A DNA stretch of 64,000 bases from Enoplolaimus lenunculus. Taxonomy: Eukaryota; Nematoda; Enoplea; Enoplida; Thoracostomopsidae. Below the pieces are notes generated by a model. That model did not search any database and had not been told where the DNA came from. It saw only the letters and a list, made by a program, of their open reading frames with translations. Both the position numbers and the translations under genes were made by a program. Below, one piece after another: positions 1 through 13,043 of the stretch. Every line of letters begins with the position of its first letter. The stretch's first letter is position 1. The DNA is taken from the NCBI GenBank assembly GCA_030248215.1, contig JASANG010003477.1, positions 62,001-126,000 on the forward strand, written 5' to 3'.

Positions 1-130
1 GTTTGACAGGGTATAACGTAATCAAAAAAACCTCTTTTGACCTCTAGAATCCATAAGGTTTTTTGTGATCGTTAAAATTTCTTTTTGCTTGTCTCCAGAA
101 ATTTCGGAACAAGATAGTATCTGTTTTGTA

Positions 131-382
131 CACTGTAAATTCCAATGAGTTGATTAATGAATTCAGCTAGCGAGTTGGTTATTTCTGAGTTAATATCAGC
201 AAACATTAACTCAATTTCAGTTAAGTGAATTCGCACTCTGAATTGAGTTGACTCTAGGTAAGTTGATTAATTAACTCAGAATGAATTGAATCAACTCAAA
301 ATTTTGAGTTCTGAAAATCCTAACTCAGACTGAGTGATTCAACTCATTCTGAGTTAAAATCAACTCACTGAAATTTACAGTG
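131..382. mobile_element. Family H MITE
   Basis: Inverted ends CACTGTAAATTCCAATGAG / GGAATTTACAGTG-type, flanked by TA on both sides. The interior is a long imperfect palindrome of GAGTTGATTAATTAACTC-type words. Confidence 0.85.
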
Positions 383-786
383 TATATTCCTTCCCACGCA
401 CCTATTTACAGTATAAAACGGCTAACTTTTTAGGATAGGAAACGTATTTCGTTAATGCCTGTTTCAGAAACCGATTTGTCGCTCTTAGTTCTGCGAGTAC
501 CGTTCAGATCACAAGAGAAAGTTTTTGCTGTCTGCTTAGTTCTTTATCATGCTGAATGCGGCTTACTCCATATATTATGGTCATTGAACAAAAAATTTAA
601 ATGTCAAAGTGTGAATGATCTTTCAAGACCAACGTTTATCCGAGTAACCCGGAATAATGGCTAATTTTTACAACAGAAGCTTTTACAAGGATTAGCTAAA
701 TAACGAAGTATAAAACAACAAACTGTTCTTCATAAATTTGGCGTTTTCTGCGCATTTTAACTTGCAATCCAACGTATACCATAAGC

Positions 787-1038
787 CACTGTAACTTTCA
801 ATGAGTTAATTAATCAATTCAGAGGAAAGTTAGTTATGTTTCAGTTAATAACAGCAAACTGTAACTCAGTGTGAGCTGAATTGATTTTCACTCTGAGTTG
901 ATTTGATTCCGGGAAAGTTGATTGATTAAAATCAGAATGAGGTATATCAACTCAGAATTATGAGTTCTAATAGTCCCAACTCAGACTGAGTGACTGAGCT
1001 CAGTTTGAGTTGAAATCAACTCATTGGAATTTACAGTG
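787..1038. mobile_element. Family H MITE
   Basis: Same ends and palindromic GAGTTGA/TCAACTC interior as the copy at 131-382. It ends about 110 bp before the first HIBCH exon in the window. Confidence 0.85.
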
Positions 1039-1150
1039 TACGTAAAGTTATATAGGATGAAATTTCCCAGATTTTGTACCTGCGCGCCGCAAACAGGCTG
1101 TCCACTGTACATATTTATATTATAATTTTGCATTTCTGTAAATATTTTAG

Positions 1151-3374
1151 TGCAAGTCAAGCATTGCGTTTTCGTTGGAGCCTCAATTGCCAAAGATACG
1201 TGCGATTTTCAGTGCTCAAAGTGTCGAAGAAATTTTTGATCGTTTACGGCAGGACGGGTCTGATTGGTCGCTTCAACAATTGAGTATTTTGGAAACAATG
1301 GTATACCGTTTTGTTGTTGTTGTTGTTGTTGTTGTTGTAAGATTAGAGTGCACTATTTTGTCTAAAGCTAAAACTGTTCTATCGTAGAGATACTAAATTC
1401 AAAAACGTTTGTCTTCTTGTCTTTATGTTTCAAAATAAATATATTTTTTTCATTTTGTTGGCCAATGTTACTGTAAATGCCGTAACAGTAGATTAAGCGT
1501 GTACCTAAGCCTATGCCTAAGCCTGAGCGTTGCAAAAATGAGTTCCTAAGCCTAAGCCTAAGCGTAAGCAAAAAATGTGTAATCTAGAATCTAAACCTAC
1601 TTTTTTATAGACCCCCAGAAACCTGGACGTCCCTTAAAGTAACATGTGCCATTGATATAAAAGCATTTGTACAGTTGCCGCCTGTTTCGCAATAATACTT
1701 TGAAGTCAACTAAAGTTAAAAAGTTCATTTTGTCAACTCAAGTTTATTTTTTTGTGCTTTTAGTCGCCAACCGCGTTGAAAGTGACACACCGACATTTAC
1801 GAGAATGCGAAACAATCAATTTGGAAAAATGCCTGGAACAAGAGTACAATATTAGTTTACGGTGCATAAATGCACACGATTTTGCACAAGGAATTTATGC
1901 AGGTAAATATTAGTATGGCTTTTATCAGCGCCGGAACAGCCACTTCCCATACCACCCATTTGTGGACGCCCCCACCCTAACCGGTTGAAACAAAAACCGC
2001 TTAAGTTTTAAAATGCGTCTGGCTTCTCGGTCGCGAGTTTGGGGGACCCGGCCCTGGAGTTTGGGGTGGACCCCGCCCTGGAGTTTGGTGGACCCCGCCC
2101 TGGAGTTTGGTGGACCCCGCCCTGGAGTTTGGTGGACCCCGCCCTGGAGTTTGGTGGACCCCGCCCTGTAATTTGGGGGAAGCTTCCACCCGTGCCTGCT
2201 CTGGTACTGGCTTTTGTATATAAACTTTCGCCACAATTTTCGTAATTTTCAAATTTTAGCGTAACTTAGATGTACGATTAGCCTTTAGGCTTAAGCTTGT
2301 CAGACGGAATGTGCACAAGTGTCGCTTGTAAAATGCTGGTTTAGAGACTTACGAAACGAAAACAATTACCAGCCTGTTTCTGTTGCAAAGTATATTTTAA
2401 AATTTGACATCTATGACCGTATTCTCAAATGTGTGTAGCACAGCTATCACCAGTTACCTGATAGGTCTTGAAACATTCGAATCATTGAACGGAGAGTGTA
2501 TGAATTCATCACAATTCTAAAATTTGATTTACGCTATTTCTGTTCAATATTCGATATTTTTAACCGCAACAGTTCGTGAGTTTGAAAACCTATTACCAAC
2601 TGGTATTTGGGCGCTGTTTAGTTATATTCTCATAATATATAGTTCTACCTGTTTACATTAGAAGGATTTATATTTTCAACTTATAATAGCTTAAATGCAT
2701 ATTTTGTCAACTGTTGAAAGGTCGGATTTTAATATGTCGATATTTAATCGCTTTGAAATATGGGCCCATATATAGAACAGGGCCGGAACAGTGTTATAAG
2801 CATATTCCTAAGCCTAAGCGTAAGCCTAAACCTAAGCGTATGGATGACCCTATTCCTAAGCCTAACCCTAAGCCTAAGCAAAAAAATTAGCCTAAAGCTT
2901 AAACTGACTCTATTATAGCCCCTCCGGAAAACGATCCGGCCCTGTTCTATACATGAGCCGAAATATGTTAACTAACGGATGCTAGCGTCATAAAATTTGA
3001 TTCGTGTTCGATATATGCCATGTAGTTATATTAAATTGTTGTTGAATGAGTAAGCGTTGCGCTATACTTCACGTCCGGCGCCGTCCGTCACCATGCGTCA
3101 CTTGTACGGCGCCATTCGTCGCTCGTACGGCACTGTCCGCCACCGTCCGTCACCAACCATATCGTACGTGAGACGGACGGTACCGTGCGGGTGACGGGCG
3201 GCACCGCACGTCAGCAAAAATACAGCGAAACCCTAACATAAACTTTTAGCTCTAATCGACAAAGATAAGAAACCAATGTGGACACCAAGTTCACTTGAAA
3301 ATGTTACGCCGGAACTGCTTCAAACGTATTTTTACGAACCACCTGCTTCAGAAAAAATAACATTGTCAAAGTAA
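1151..3374 (+). CDS. HIBCH: 3-hydroxyisobutyryl-CoA hydrolase, C-terminal part (last three exons)
   Basis: Exons 1151-1300, 1764-1902 and 3250-3374 (TAA stop at 3372-3374) encode the last 137 residues of HIBCH, the mitochondrial valine-catabolism enzyme of the crotonase fold that hydrolyses 3-hydroxyisobutyryl-CoA. Seen: family-typical stretches FSAQSVEEIFDRLRQDGS, SPTALKVTHRHLRE, the HDFAQGIYA block and IDKDKKPMWTPSSLENVTP, in the right order across introns of phase 0 and phase 1. The human protein has about 386 residues, so roughly 250 residues and the crotonase core lie left of the window; no earlier exon is recognisable in 1-1150. The stop is followed by AAGTAAGA-type sequence that also resembles a splice donor, but the protein length fits an end here. 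Candidate AATAAA signals lie at 4087-4092, near 4127 and near 4946; a MITE nest (3389-3955) sits between stop and signal. The last intron holds six repeats. Confidence 0.93.
1307..1338. repeat. TTG trinucleotide microsatellite
   Basis: About ten tandem TTG units start a few bases after the donor of the HIBCH exon ending at 1300. Confidence 0.9.
1460..1650. mobile_element. Family B MITE (TTAGGC-core, hAT-like)
   Basis: Starts GGCCAATGTTAC and ends CTTAAAGTAACATGTGCC. Core of CCTAAG hexamers, then the family-typical GTAATCTAGAATCTAAACC and CCAGAAACCTGGACG. Confidence 0.85.
1929..2205. mobile_element. Family E element with internal 22-bp tandem repeat
   Basis: Contains the family E core (reverse orientation AACCGGTTGAAACAAAAACC, GCTTCTCGGTCGCGAGTTTG). 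From about 2041 to 2170 a 22-bp unit (GGTGGACCCCGCCCTGGAGTTT) repeats about six times. The repeat makes spurious open frames on both strands. Confidence 0.7.
2418..2625. mobile_element. Family J MITE
   Basis: Begins CGTATTCTCAAATGTGTGTAG. The far end is a degraded inverted copy (AAAACCTATTACCAACTGGT). It carries the empty TA site that is filled by family I in the copy at 47887. Confidence 0.75.
2763..2959. mobile_element. Family A MITE (TTAGGC-core, hAT-like)
   Basis: Ends GGCCCATATATAGAACAGGG / CCCTGTTCTATACATGAGCC, with a core of CCTAAG hexamers. Confidence 0.85.
3054..3240. mobile_element. Family M GC-rich foldback element
   Basis: The left end GCGCTATACTTCACGTCCGG and the right end (inverted, GACGTGCGGTGCCGCCCGTC) pair as a foldback. 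The interior repeats CCGTCCGTCACC words. It lies just before the last HIBCH exon and matches the larger copy near 56.3 kb. Confidence 0.7.
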
Positions 3375-3388
3375 GAATTCGTTGTTTT

Positions 3389-3955
3389 GGCCCATGTAAA
3401 GATCAGGGTGGGACGTGTGTTCACGGGACTGGAATAGAGTATGCGTAAGCTTTAGACTATTGTTTGGCTTAGACTTATGTAGGCTTAGGTTTAGGTTTAG
3501 GTGTAAGCTCATTTTACGCTTTGGCTTAGACGTAGGCGTATGCTAGGAATATGCTTACTGTATTGACCCGAATAAGAGGGGGGCATAATAAGAGAGGATC
3601 CCCATTTTGAGTCCGAATCAATAGGAATCCCTAAACCCTAATTAGAGTCCATGAATGTCAATTTAATCCTAACTGTAGCGTATAAATGACTGCAGGACCA
3701 GGACCAAATAATTTGAGTTCGAAACGTTAAAGCGTACTTAAATTTTGAAAGTACATTCCAAAGTATAACCTTCAACGGATAATTGCAGTACCCAGTAACG
3801 ACGGGCGGCGGAGCGTGGGTTAAAAATGAATAACAGTCTGTAACCGAATAACAATGGGGGCACTCTCTGGAAAGGCCAAATAAATATCAGACCCCCCCGC
3901 TTATTCGGGTGACTACAGTATACTACTTGTTCCGCAATTGTTATTTACATTGGCC
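3389..3955. mobile_element. Family A MITE interrupted by family F
   Basis: Left end GGCCCATGTAAAGATCAGGG, right end GTTATTTACATTGGCC. The right arm is split by the family F element at 3558-3918. It lies just downstream of the HIBCH stop, probably in its 3' UTR. Confidence 0.8.
3558..3918. mobile_element. Family F MITE nested in family A
   Basis: Ends CTGTATTGACCCGAATAAG / CTTATTCGGGTGACTACAG with a TA duplication (3556-3557 and 3919-3920). The host element's own sequence continues across the insertion. Confidence 0.88.
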
Positions 3956-4347
3956 GTTGTTTTTAATTTTGTGATGTTTGTTTAAACCACAAAATCAATT
4001 GTTTCCAAGAATTTTAGACGCTTTTTTGCAGCCGATGAATTTTATTTTGATGTCAAGTTTTACGTAACGAATCTGTTTTGATAAACAATAAATGTCAAGC
4101 GAGTCAAACTATGTACTAGAACATTAATAAATAACGCGACAATAATTGCTAGGTTTCATGATTTTTCTTGCGCTCAAACTTGTCATATTTAAAGCTTATA
4201 TATACAGCGGTGATGTGTTCATTTTTAGTGTTTTTTATTTTCTATTAATGATAACCAAGTGAATTTAACTTTACGCTTTTAGGCTATAATGCTGGTGTAT
4301 ATGAAGCCGTGAGTAGAAGCTCAAACTGATTAAAAATATGTTTCTTC

Positions 4348-4523
4348 GGTCCATGTATACAGAACAATGGCATAAACATATTCCTAAGCCGAAGCTGAAG
4401 CCTAAGTGTAAGGATGAGCCTATTCCTAAGCGCAAGCCTAAGTAAAAAAGTTCGTCTAAAGCGTAAACTGACTCTATTACAGCCCCGCAGGAAAACGAAT
4501 CGGCTCTGTTCTGTATATGGACC
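4348..4523. mobile_element. Family A MITE
   Basis: Ends GGTCCATGTATACAGAAC / GTTCTGTATATGGACC, with a CCTAAG core. The flanking 8-mers GTTTCTTC and GTTTCGTG are a plausible decayed target duplication. Confidence 0.8.
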
Positions 4524-5720
4524 GTTTCGTGTATAGATTCTGTAAACATTAATCATGGTAAAACATAGGTATTTTGCTACATATCTTATTTATATATACC
4601 ATGATCAAGCTAATTATATACCTTGTTTAGTCCAATTTTTTTTGTTTTTAGACTGTAGGACTGTCATCGCTTGGGTTATGCTTGTGCTACTGTTTGTCCG
4701 GGGGGCTTTCTAACTTTTTATGGAAGAGACAGCGGATGCACGGAAATTTTTAAGATTTTGGATTAAATTTCATTCCGAGATACATACGTGATTTATAACT
4801 TTTTTAAACGCTTTATTTTTATTTTTAATGGTGACTTCAGCATTGTTTTACTTATGCACTGTTGATTCTGGTTCACAGTTTCACACCGTTGTATAATTTT
4901 TATGTATTTTGTACCTAATATTAGCAATTGCCATAAACTTTATATGAATAAAGCAGGTTATATCAAATCAATTTTGTTTCACTAATTTATAGCGGTTTTA
5001 CTCCTATGGCCCATGTTTTAAAGAAAAAATGTTGGATGCATCGAAATTTATAAGATATTTCATTTCGAACAATTGCAGTCTATCTGTAACGTAAAATTGC
5101 GAGACATATCCTTGATTTATAGCTTATTCGTAAAATAACAGAATTGTTATTTCTACAACGGAAACCGACACTGATTTTTACCAGAAACGAATATCGGGTT
5201 TACATCCGATTCGGTTAAAAATTTAAAGGAACCAAAAATTGAAAAAATGCCGCAGCCGGAACTCTGGTTGCACAACGCTACGCGCGAAGCCTGACCGCGC
5301 TTTCACCTTTAATTTGAAAACCAACCTGACTTTCTTTAGCTGATCAGCTCATTTGCAAAGTGACACAACATACGTATGATTTACTAGCTATACTAAACCG
5401 CAGTTTAATAATATAACAACATTAGGAAATGACCTCAAGCCATAAAGGTAGTATAATTAGCAGATGTACGATAAACTCGCATTCACTCAATATCGAGAAT
5501 TCACAAAAATTAGGAAATGTTATCTTTAATGCTATACTCCTCATACAATTATATTTAATCTGCTCACATTACTAACCGCCGAATTTTGCAAAGGTGTCCA
5601 AATTCCCTTAATATAGCACTGCTTTACTTCAATACCGAAGAAATTGCAATAACTCACTCTAGTCGTCGCCTTTTACCTTGCATGGTAAAATAAATCTAGC
5701 ATTATAATACATTAAACTCT
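4524..5720. other. HIBCH-ATP5F1D intergenic flank
   Basis: AT-rich DNA with a possible polyadenylation hexamer near 4946. Apart from that I see no gene, RNA or clear repeat here. Confidence 0.5.
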
Positions 5721-5733
5721 AAATCAAATTTAT

Positions 5734-8700
5734 TCAACTAAGCGCTTTAACCATTGCATCATAAGCTTCCACACTGATCAATGCTTCTGCTTTTTTAGTT
5801 TCATCACTGGTGGCATCAGCTGTTCTTTGTGCCTCAGCAAGCCCATCCTTGGCTGCCTGAAAACGAACACATCTTTAACGATGTGTCAAAACAAAGAAAA
5901 TACCGACGATAAAAATTCCGCAATGTAACTTAATAATATTCAAGAAAATGTAAGACAATTGTAAAAAATTCATGAACAAAAACAGTTAATACCTGTATAT
6001 CCAAATCTTCAAGTAAACAAGCTTCTTGTGCCAATACTTGGACCGAAGAATCCTCATTTACTGTGACAGATCCGCTGCTTACTAGAACAAATTACCAGAC
6101 ACTAAACAAACAAATCTACACAGTAAATTAGCATGAAACCTACACTAACACAAGCCCCAGTCTACCATACTAATACTTCTCGGTACCATCATCAAATCCA
6201 AAAATCCCAGGATGCAGCGAAGGAACAGGAAACAAATTAAATCGGAATTAAAATAGGAAATTTATGCCAGAATTCTTATAGGAACAGGGACTGCACCTTC
6301 GCGACGAAGTCGAGCTAGGGTCTATACAACGGAAAAACGCTGCCCAAAGTCGTTGACTAGTGTTTTAGTTAGCTCAAGTTATTTATCCAAGAAATATGTG
6401 TTTTGAACACAGAAGAATAGTTTTATTATGAAATTTTTTGCAAATTCTATGCAGACAAAATAAACTTACTAAAACAAGATTTCGCAAAAAAGCATTCAGA
6501 ACTAGATTGTTACAACGATATATTTACCGAAGAATTGTTTTGTTGCTCCTTGCTGCTCATGCACAGTGACCACACCTGGCGATAAAGATGCAAGGACAGG
6601 AACATGGTTGGGTAAAATTCCAAACGCACCGCTCATGGATGGCACGTCAACTTGCTTGACGTCAGCGTTTGCATAAAACACCTGAAATTAATAAAAAGTT
6701 GTGTGTGAATTAATTTTTACAAATCATTGGAGCCTATACACAAAAACCGCCATCCAGAACATACGGCATTCTGCATTATAGCACCTATATATCATGAGTT
6801 GGTGCCAAATCAGGTAACGTATGACGCCCAGTGAAATCACACTTCATTGATTAACATCAGTTTTTGGTTTCGGAGGTCTACAATTGTGTGTAAAATTTTT
6901 GATTAGTAGCAAAATAGCTACTTGTTTTCACTACTGTTAAAAAGGATGATAGGCAGGTTGCAAACGGAAAACTTTTCGTTTGGTTATTGTTGACAGATGT
7001 TACATTTACACCAATTTAAGGGCTGTAATTTTTGGAAATTATTCCGATAGAATTTGCTGTTCCGCTTCTGATATAATCCAGAGCAATTTGGCACCGTAAT
7101 GACATGTTCAACATACTGGTAGTTAGGGATCGACCGGATCCGAGATCCCGATCCGGGCCGGATCTCTGCATTTTTTAAGATCCGGAGCCGAATTCGGATC
7201 CGGTAAAATAAACTTCCGGATCTCTGGATCCGGAATTTGATATACAAACAAAAACATATCAAAATTGGTGTATGTATTTCAACTATGCGTAAGTAATCTA
7301 ATAAGCACTGTGTGAGAATTAATGCTTTGTTGGAATGTCATGTTAATGACATCCACGTGGAGACCAGTGTTGTTGCGGAAGAAAAACAAACATAAAAAAT
7401 TTAAAAGACTTAAAAACATATCAAAATTGGTGTATGTATTTCAACTATGCGTACGTAATCTAATAAGCACTGTGTGAGAATTAATGCTTTGTTGGAATGT
7501 CATGTTAATGACATCCACGTGGAGACCAGTGTTGTTGCGGAAGAAAAACAAACATAAAATTTTTTAAAGACTTAAAAACATATCAAAATTGGTGTATGTA
7601 TTTCAACTATGCGTACGTAATCTAATAAGCACTGTGACAGAATTAATGCTTTGTTGGAATGTCATGTTAATGACATCCACGTGGAGACAAGTGTTGTTGC
7701 GGAAGAAAAACAAACAAAAATTTTAAAGACTTCTTTTTAGTTGCTGTAAGTTTTGTTGACTAATTTTGTGAAAGAATCAGTTGAACTTTTTCTATTTTAT
7801 ATACGTTATGTATTGAAAAATTATCCAGCTAGTAAGATCCGGATCCGGGCCGAATTTGAATTTTAAGATCCGGATCCGGTCTTTCCCTACCGGTAGTTCC
7901 AATTTCTAAACGCTGTATTTAAATTTCTCATGTCCGAAAACCCTAAAGCCAACAGTGCGCAAACTGTTGCAAAAATGACATATAATTATTCTCCTATTTA
8001 CAAGTTATGGTTAATATAGGGGCTATGATAATTAATAGTCAGCAACTAGCTAATCAGTTATCTGTTTGGGAGATTTATACACGTTCACGTTTAATTTATG
8101 TTCTATGCATAAAAAAATCAGTACTGAAATCAGATTTCTTGTAACCCTAATATTAATGAAATAATGTAAAAAGCCCGAATTTAGCATTAGCAATTAAGCA
8201 AAATCCTAATGGCAGGATAACACCCCACGATGCTATACTCTAAACCAAGAAACTGTTTATCAAAATCCGCTCAGCGGTTCTCGCAATTTTCGTCGTACGG
8301 ACAGTCCAATTCCGAGTACAAGTATAAAACAGTTCGCCAGGCTGCATCACTACTAAACGAATGCAATAAACCATAAAATTCATGTACTGCTGACAGGCTA
8401 TCTTCCAATCTTCCAAAACTATTGTTAAATGTACCTAATTTTATACTAACGAATATGCTTGAACTCCTGTGTTCGAGCGTAATGCGAATGTAATATCTGT
8501 GAAATATATGTAATGGCTAAGATGCAAAACGAGGAAATGTTCAAACTTTCCGATCTGGATCTGAATTATTTAAATCACAACGTTTGACAAATAGCAGAGA
8601 CAATGTGACGTCTAATGAAAACGTAAATTAGAAGTTCCCGCAATAAATAATGGCTAATTTGTACAGGAAACGTTAGTGTACGTACGCAGTACGCACAACG

Positions 8701-8924
8701 CAAAAATTCATGCTGACAATTTATCACATAACCATTCAGAACCTAACAATCAAACGAAGACTTTTATATCTGAAAATTGAATTTTATTAAGTTTTTACCT
8801 TTGACGCGGAAGCAAACGTAAAATCCATTGCTGGTCCAGCATCTGTCGCCATTGATCTAGGAAGAATTAATCGACTGTTCCGAACTGCAAGTGAACATAC
8901 TCGAAACACAGCTGCTGAATTCAT
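5734..8924 (-). CDS. ATP5F1D: ATP synthase F1 subunit delta, mitochondrial precursor
   Basis: Complete four-exon gene, read on the minus strand: 8924-8799, 6681-6528, 6081-5993, 5856-5734, intron phases 0, 1, 0, giving 163 residues (human: 168). The product is the delta subunit of the F1 central stalk (bacterial epsilon homologue), which with gamma and epsilon couples the c-ring to the catalytic head. Residues 1 to about 25 are rich in Arg, Ser and Ala without acidic residues, as expected of a mitochondrial transit peptide. The beta-sandwich domain includes MDFTFASASKVFYANADVKQ and the hallmark SGAFGILPNHVPVLASL followed by LSPGVVTV; then SSGSVTVNEDSSVQVLAQEA; the C-terminal helical hairpin is AAKDGLAEAQRTADATSDET and onward. 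An AATAAA overlaps the stop codon (TGAATAAA, minus strand 5736-5729), implying a very short 3' UTR. The gene is convergent with HIBCH. The 2.1-kb first intron holds the L element (7126-7893). Confidence 0.95.
7126..7893. mobile_element. Family L foldback element with GATCCGG ends
   Basis: Left end TAGGGATCGACCGGATCC, right end GGATCCGGTCTTTCCCTA. The ends consist of repeated GATCCGG words. The centre (about 7250-7735) is three near-identical 162-bp tandem copies, marked by CATATCAAAATTGGTG at 7255, 7417 and 7579. It lies in ATP5F1D intron 1. Confidence 0.75.
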
Positions 8925-9326
8925 GACAAATATAAAATATAGTAAGTTAAACTAAGTGCGCCCAACGTCCGGACGTTCAATTACTATAATAAGCTTCTTG
9001 CACAGATTTACACTTATCTACGAACTATACAGCTTTTAAAAACAGCATGAGTGATATTGCTTTATGCCTTAGAATACTTTTCGAGTTTTCAGTAATTCTT
9101 GGATTTTTCTTTTAATTTAATAATAGCTATGTGATTACCTTTACAACACATCTACCCATACAGATTCTATTGTACGAACTAAAGTTTAGTTTGAAAATAC
9201 GACATCGTTACCGAGTAAACTTTTTAAAATGTTACTATCACATCAAATGTATACTATACAAGTTCGTGGATCAAAACCAAAGCCGTAAACCGACGTGATT
9301 GCAACCTGACTCATGGTTTCTCTGCA

Positions 9327-9709
9327 GGGTGCAACCGGAGGTGAAAAATACCGAAGCTTGAGCAGAAACCGGCGGTCGATAAAAGTTGCCGGAGTCGCAG
9401 CCGGCAAGAAACTGGAGGTGAGGTGAAATTAAGCAGTTAAAATGATGTTTAGTTTGATAATTTTAGCAAATATCTGTAATGTGTTGCTAAATCGATTGGT
9501 TTTTACGGTTTATTTACGAAATCTAAGCAATTATGTCCTCAAAACAATGTGCCATGGGTTAAAAGGAAACGCACGCATCAGACAGATAAATTTTGCAAGT
9601 ACCTAAATAGCCGGAACTGAATCTCTGGCAAAAATTCTAAAGGAGTAGGAGCCGGTGGTCGATCTTTTGCCGCAGCCAGAGCCAGAGAGAGAACTCCGTT
9701 TGCACCCTG
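9327..9709. mobile_element. Family K element (GGTGCAACCGG ends)
   Basis: Left end AGGGTGCAACCGGAGGTG; right end CCGTTTGCACCCTGT. CCGG-rich subterminal words recur. Same family as 58369-58782. Confidence 0.6.
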
Positions 9710-9853
9710 TTATACTGTAAGTAAACAGAAAGTTGCGAAAAGTAAGTGCTGTATATTGTCGTCTAAAACAAAGTTTTGATAGTAGGATAGTAGTGGTTAG
9801 AAAGAAATAATACATTTGTAAGGGTTTCAAAAACTGTTAACCCGTTTTTAAAG

Positions 9854-10267
9854 ATGTTCGCTTCTCTAGGACAATGCACGCAAATTTTTGGTCAGTGCTA
9901 TGTCACTTTTAAGAAGTCCATTGTTAAAATGGCAATTACGGATTCAATCCAGCCGTGTTGCATTGCCTTTTTGTATATATTACACTTTATCCCCACATGT
10001 ATTTTCAAACGGGTTTCAAGCCAGGCTCGTAAACCAGCTCAATTTGTTAGGGGGTTAAAAACTTTTCAAGACGGGTATACAAGATTTTTCCATTATTTAC
10101 AAGCAAGGTTGAAAATTTCTAGGGTAGGCCAATATTTTTCCCATGGGACTGAGCCCCTATGGTCTTACTATGGCTATACGGGCGCGCTTCAATCTGCACA
10201 GCTTGTCACATTATCTAGCTTCTCGACAGCTGCGGTATTCGAATACATCGTGCATTTTAATGCGTAA
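9854..10267 (+). other. Unassigned open reading frame, 137 codons
   Basis: An ATG-started frame of 137 codons lies between ATP5F1D and F-spondin. It has one hydrophobic stretch (CCIAFLYILHFIPTCIF) followed by a basic segment. I recognise no family, and no flanking splice signals were linked to it. It is long for chance in such AT-rich DNA but unsupported otherwise, so it may be noncoding. Confidence 0.2.
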
Positions 10268-11757
<1,490 letters not shown>

Positions 11758-11875
11758 CACTGTAAATATGAATGAATTAATCAATTAATTCAGACCGTTA
11801 GTTAACTTTATATGAATTAATTTACTAATTAATTCACAGTGAATTAAGTGAATTACAAACTAAACTCAGAACTGA
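11758..11875. mobile_element. Family H MITE, 3'-truncated or decayed
   Basis: Starts CACTGTAAATATGAATG and continues with AATTAATTCA palindromic words. The right end is not recognisable. Confidence 0.5.
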
Positions 11876-12246
11876 ATGTGTATAACTACAAATTTAGATA
11901 ATTATATTTGCGCATATATACTTGTAATACAAAATACCCCGAATTTTAATTGAGTAAAAGGTGACGTCATGATTTCTAATAAATTAATGTCTTTTGATAC
12001 CGGCCGGTCGAGTGCCGTGACGTCATTGAGCGAATTGTAGTACGATTCGGGTACCGGTGTAAATAATAAATGTGTAAAATATTTTACTTGCGGTTATAGA
12101 CCGTACTTAATAGCAGGTGTACGCTCTCGATAGATTCTCAACGTATACATTGGTGTTGCATCATGCAGTTAACGGTAACTGTTCGCTGATATCATCGTTT
12201 TGCAAACTGTTGCCTTATTAATAGTGCATTTTCTCAGGCCCATGTA

Positions 12247-12567
12247 CTATTATGACCCGAATAAGTGGGGGGAATGATATTTATTTGGCCTCTCCAGAGG
12301 GCACCTCCCTTGTTATTAGGTTACGGACTGTTAAGGAATGTATATACTTTCAAGATTTAAGTACGCTTTAAAGTTTCGAACTCGAATTATTTGGTCCTGG
12401 AGTCATTTATCCGCTACAATTAGGGTTAATTGATATTTATGGACTCCAATTAGGGTTTAGGGACTCTATTCGCTTAGGGACTCTTATTAGGGATACGGAC
12501 ACCTATTGATTCGCACACAAAATGGGGACCCCCTCTTATTACCCCCCTCTTATTCGGGTCAATGCAG
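12247..12567. mobile_element. Family F MITE nested in family A
   Basis: Ends CTATTATGACCCGAATAAG / CTTATTCGGGTCAATGCAG, with TA at both flanks. Confidence 0.85.
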
Positions 12568-12679
12568 TATGGAACACTTGCCGGAACGGTTTCCTGCGGG
12601 ACTGTAATAGAGTTAGCACAAACTATAAACTATTTTTGCTTAGGCTTAGGCTGAAGGTATAAGCTCATCCTTACGCTTA

Positions 12680-12889
12680 CACTGCAAAAAATGGTGTGGC
12701 AAACTGACTCTCTTCGAAAATGGCGTTTCTGGACTACACAAACTGAGTCATATTCGACTCAGCCAAAGACAAACATGCGACTAAATGAGCAGAATTTTAC
12801 ACTGGCGGAGTCGAGTTTGACTCAGTTTGTGTAGTCCGGAAAAGTCAATTTCGGAGAGAGTCAATTTGACTCGACATTTTTTGCAGTGT
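12680..12889. mobile_element. Family I MITE nested in family A
   Basis: Ends CACTGCAAAAAATGGTG / TTTTTTGCAGTG, with TA on both sides. Removing it restores the family A word TTACGCTCAG. The donor-like hexamer is GTGTGG in this copy. Confidence 0.9.
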
Positions 12890-13043
12890 ACGCTCAGACT
12901 TATAGCTTCAGGCATAGGCTTAGGAATATGCTTATACTACTGTTCCGGCCCTGTTCTACACATGGGCCAAACAATTAGTATAGTTGTAGCCGTGACCTGT
13001 TTAAAAAGCATAATTCTCCATTAATAATGCACCTTAGAATTTA

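Larger units (their letters stand above)
12237..12968. mobile_element. Family A MITE with two nested MITEs
   Basis: The outer ends are GGCCCATGTA... and CCCTGTTCTACACATGGGCC. It is interrupted by family F (12247-12567) inside its left terminal repeat and by family I (12680-12889) inside its hexamer core. Confidence 0.85.

Noticed and set aside
455-664. Possible upstream HIBCH exon
   Set aside because: The 69-codon translation shows no HIBCH similarity and the frame does not connect to the exon at 1151.
2001-2252. Minus-strand frame with KLQGGVHQTPGRGPPNSRAG
   Set aside because: It is produced by the 22-bp tandem repeat in a family E element.
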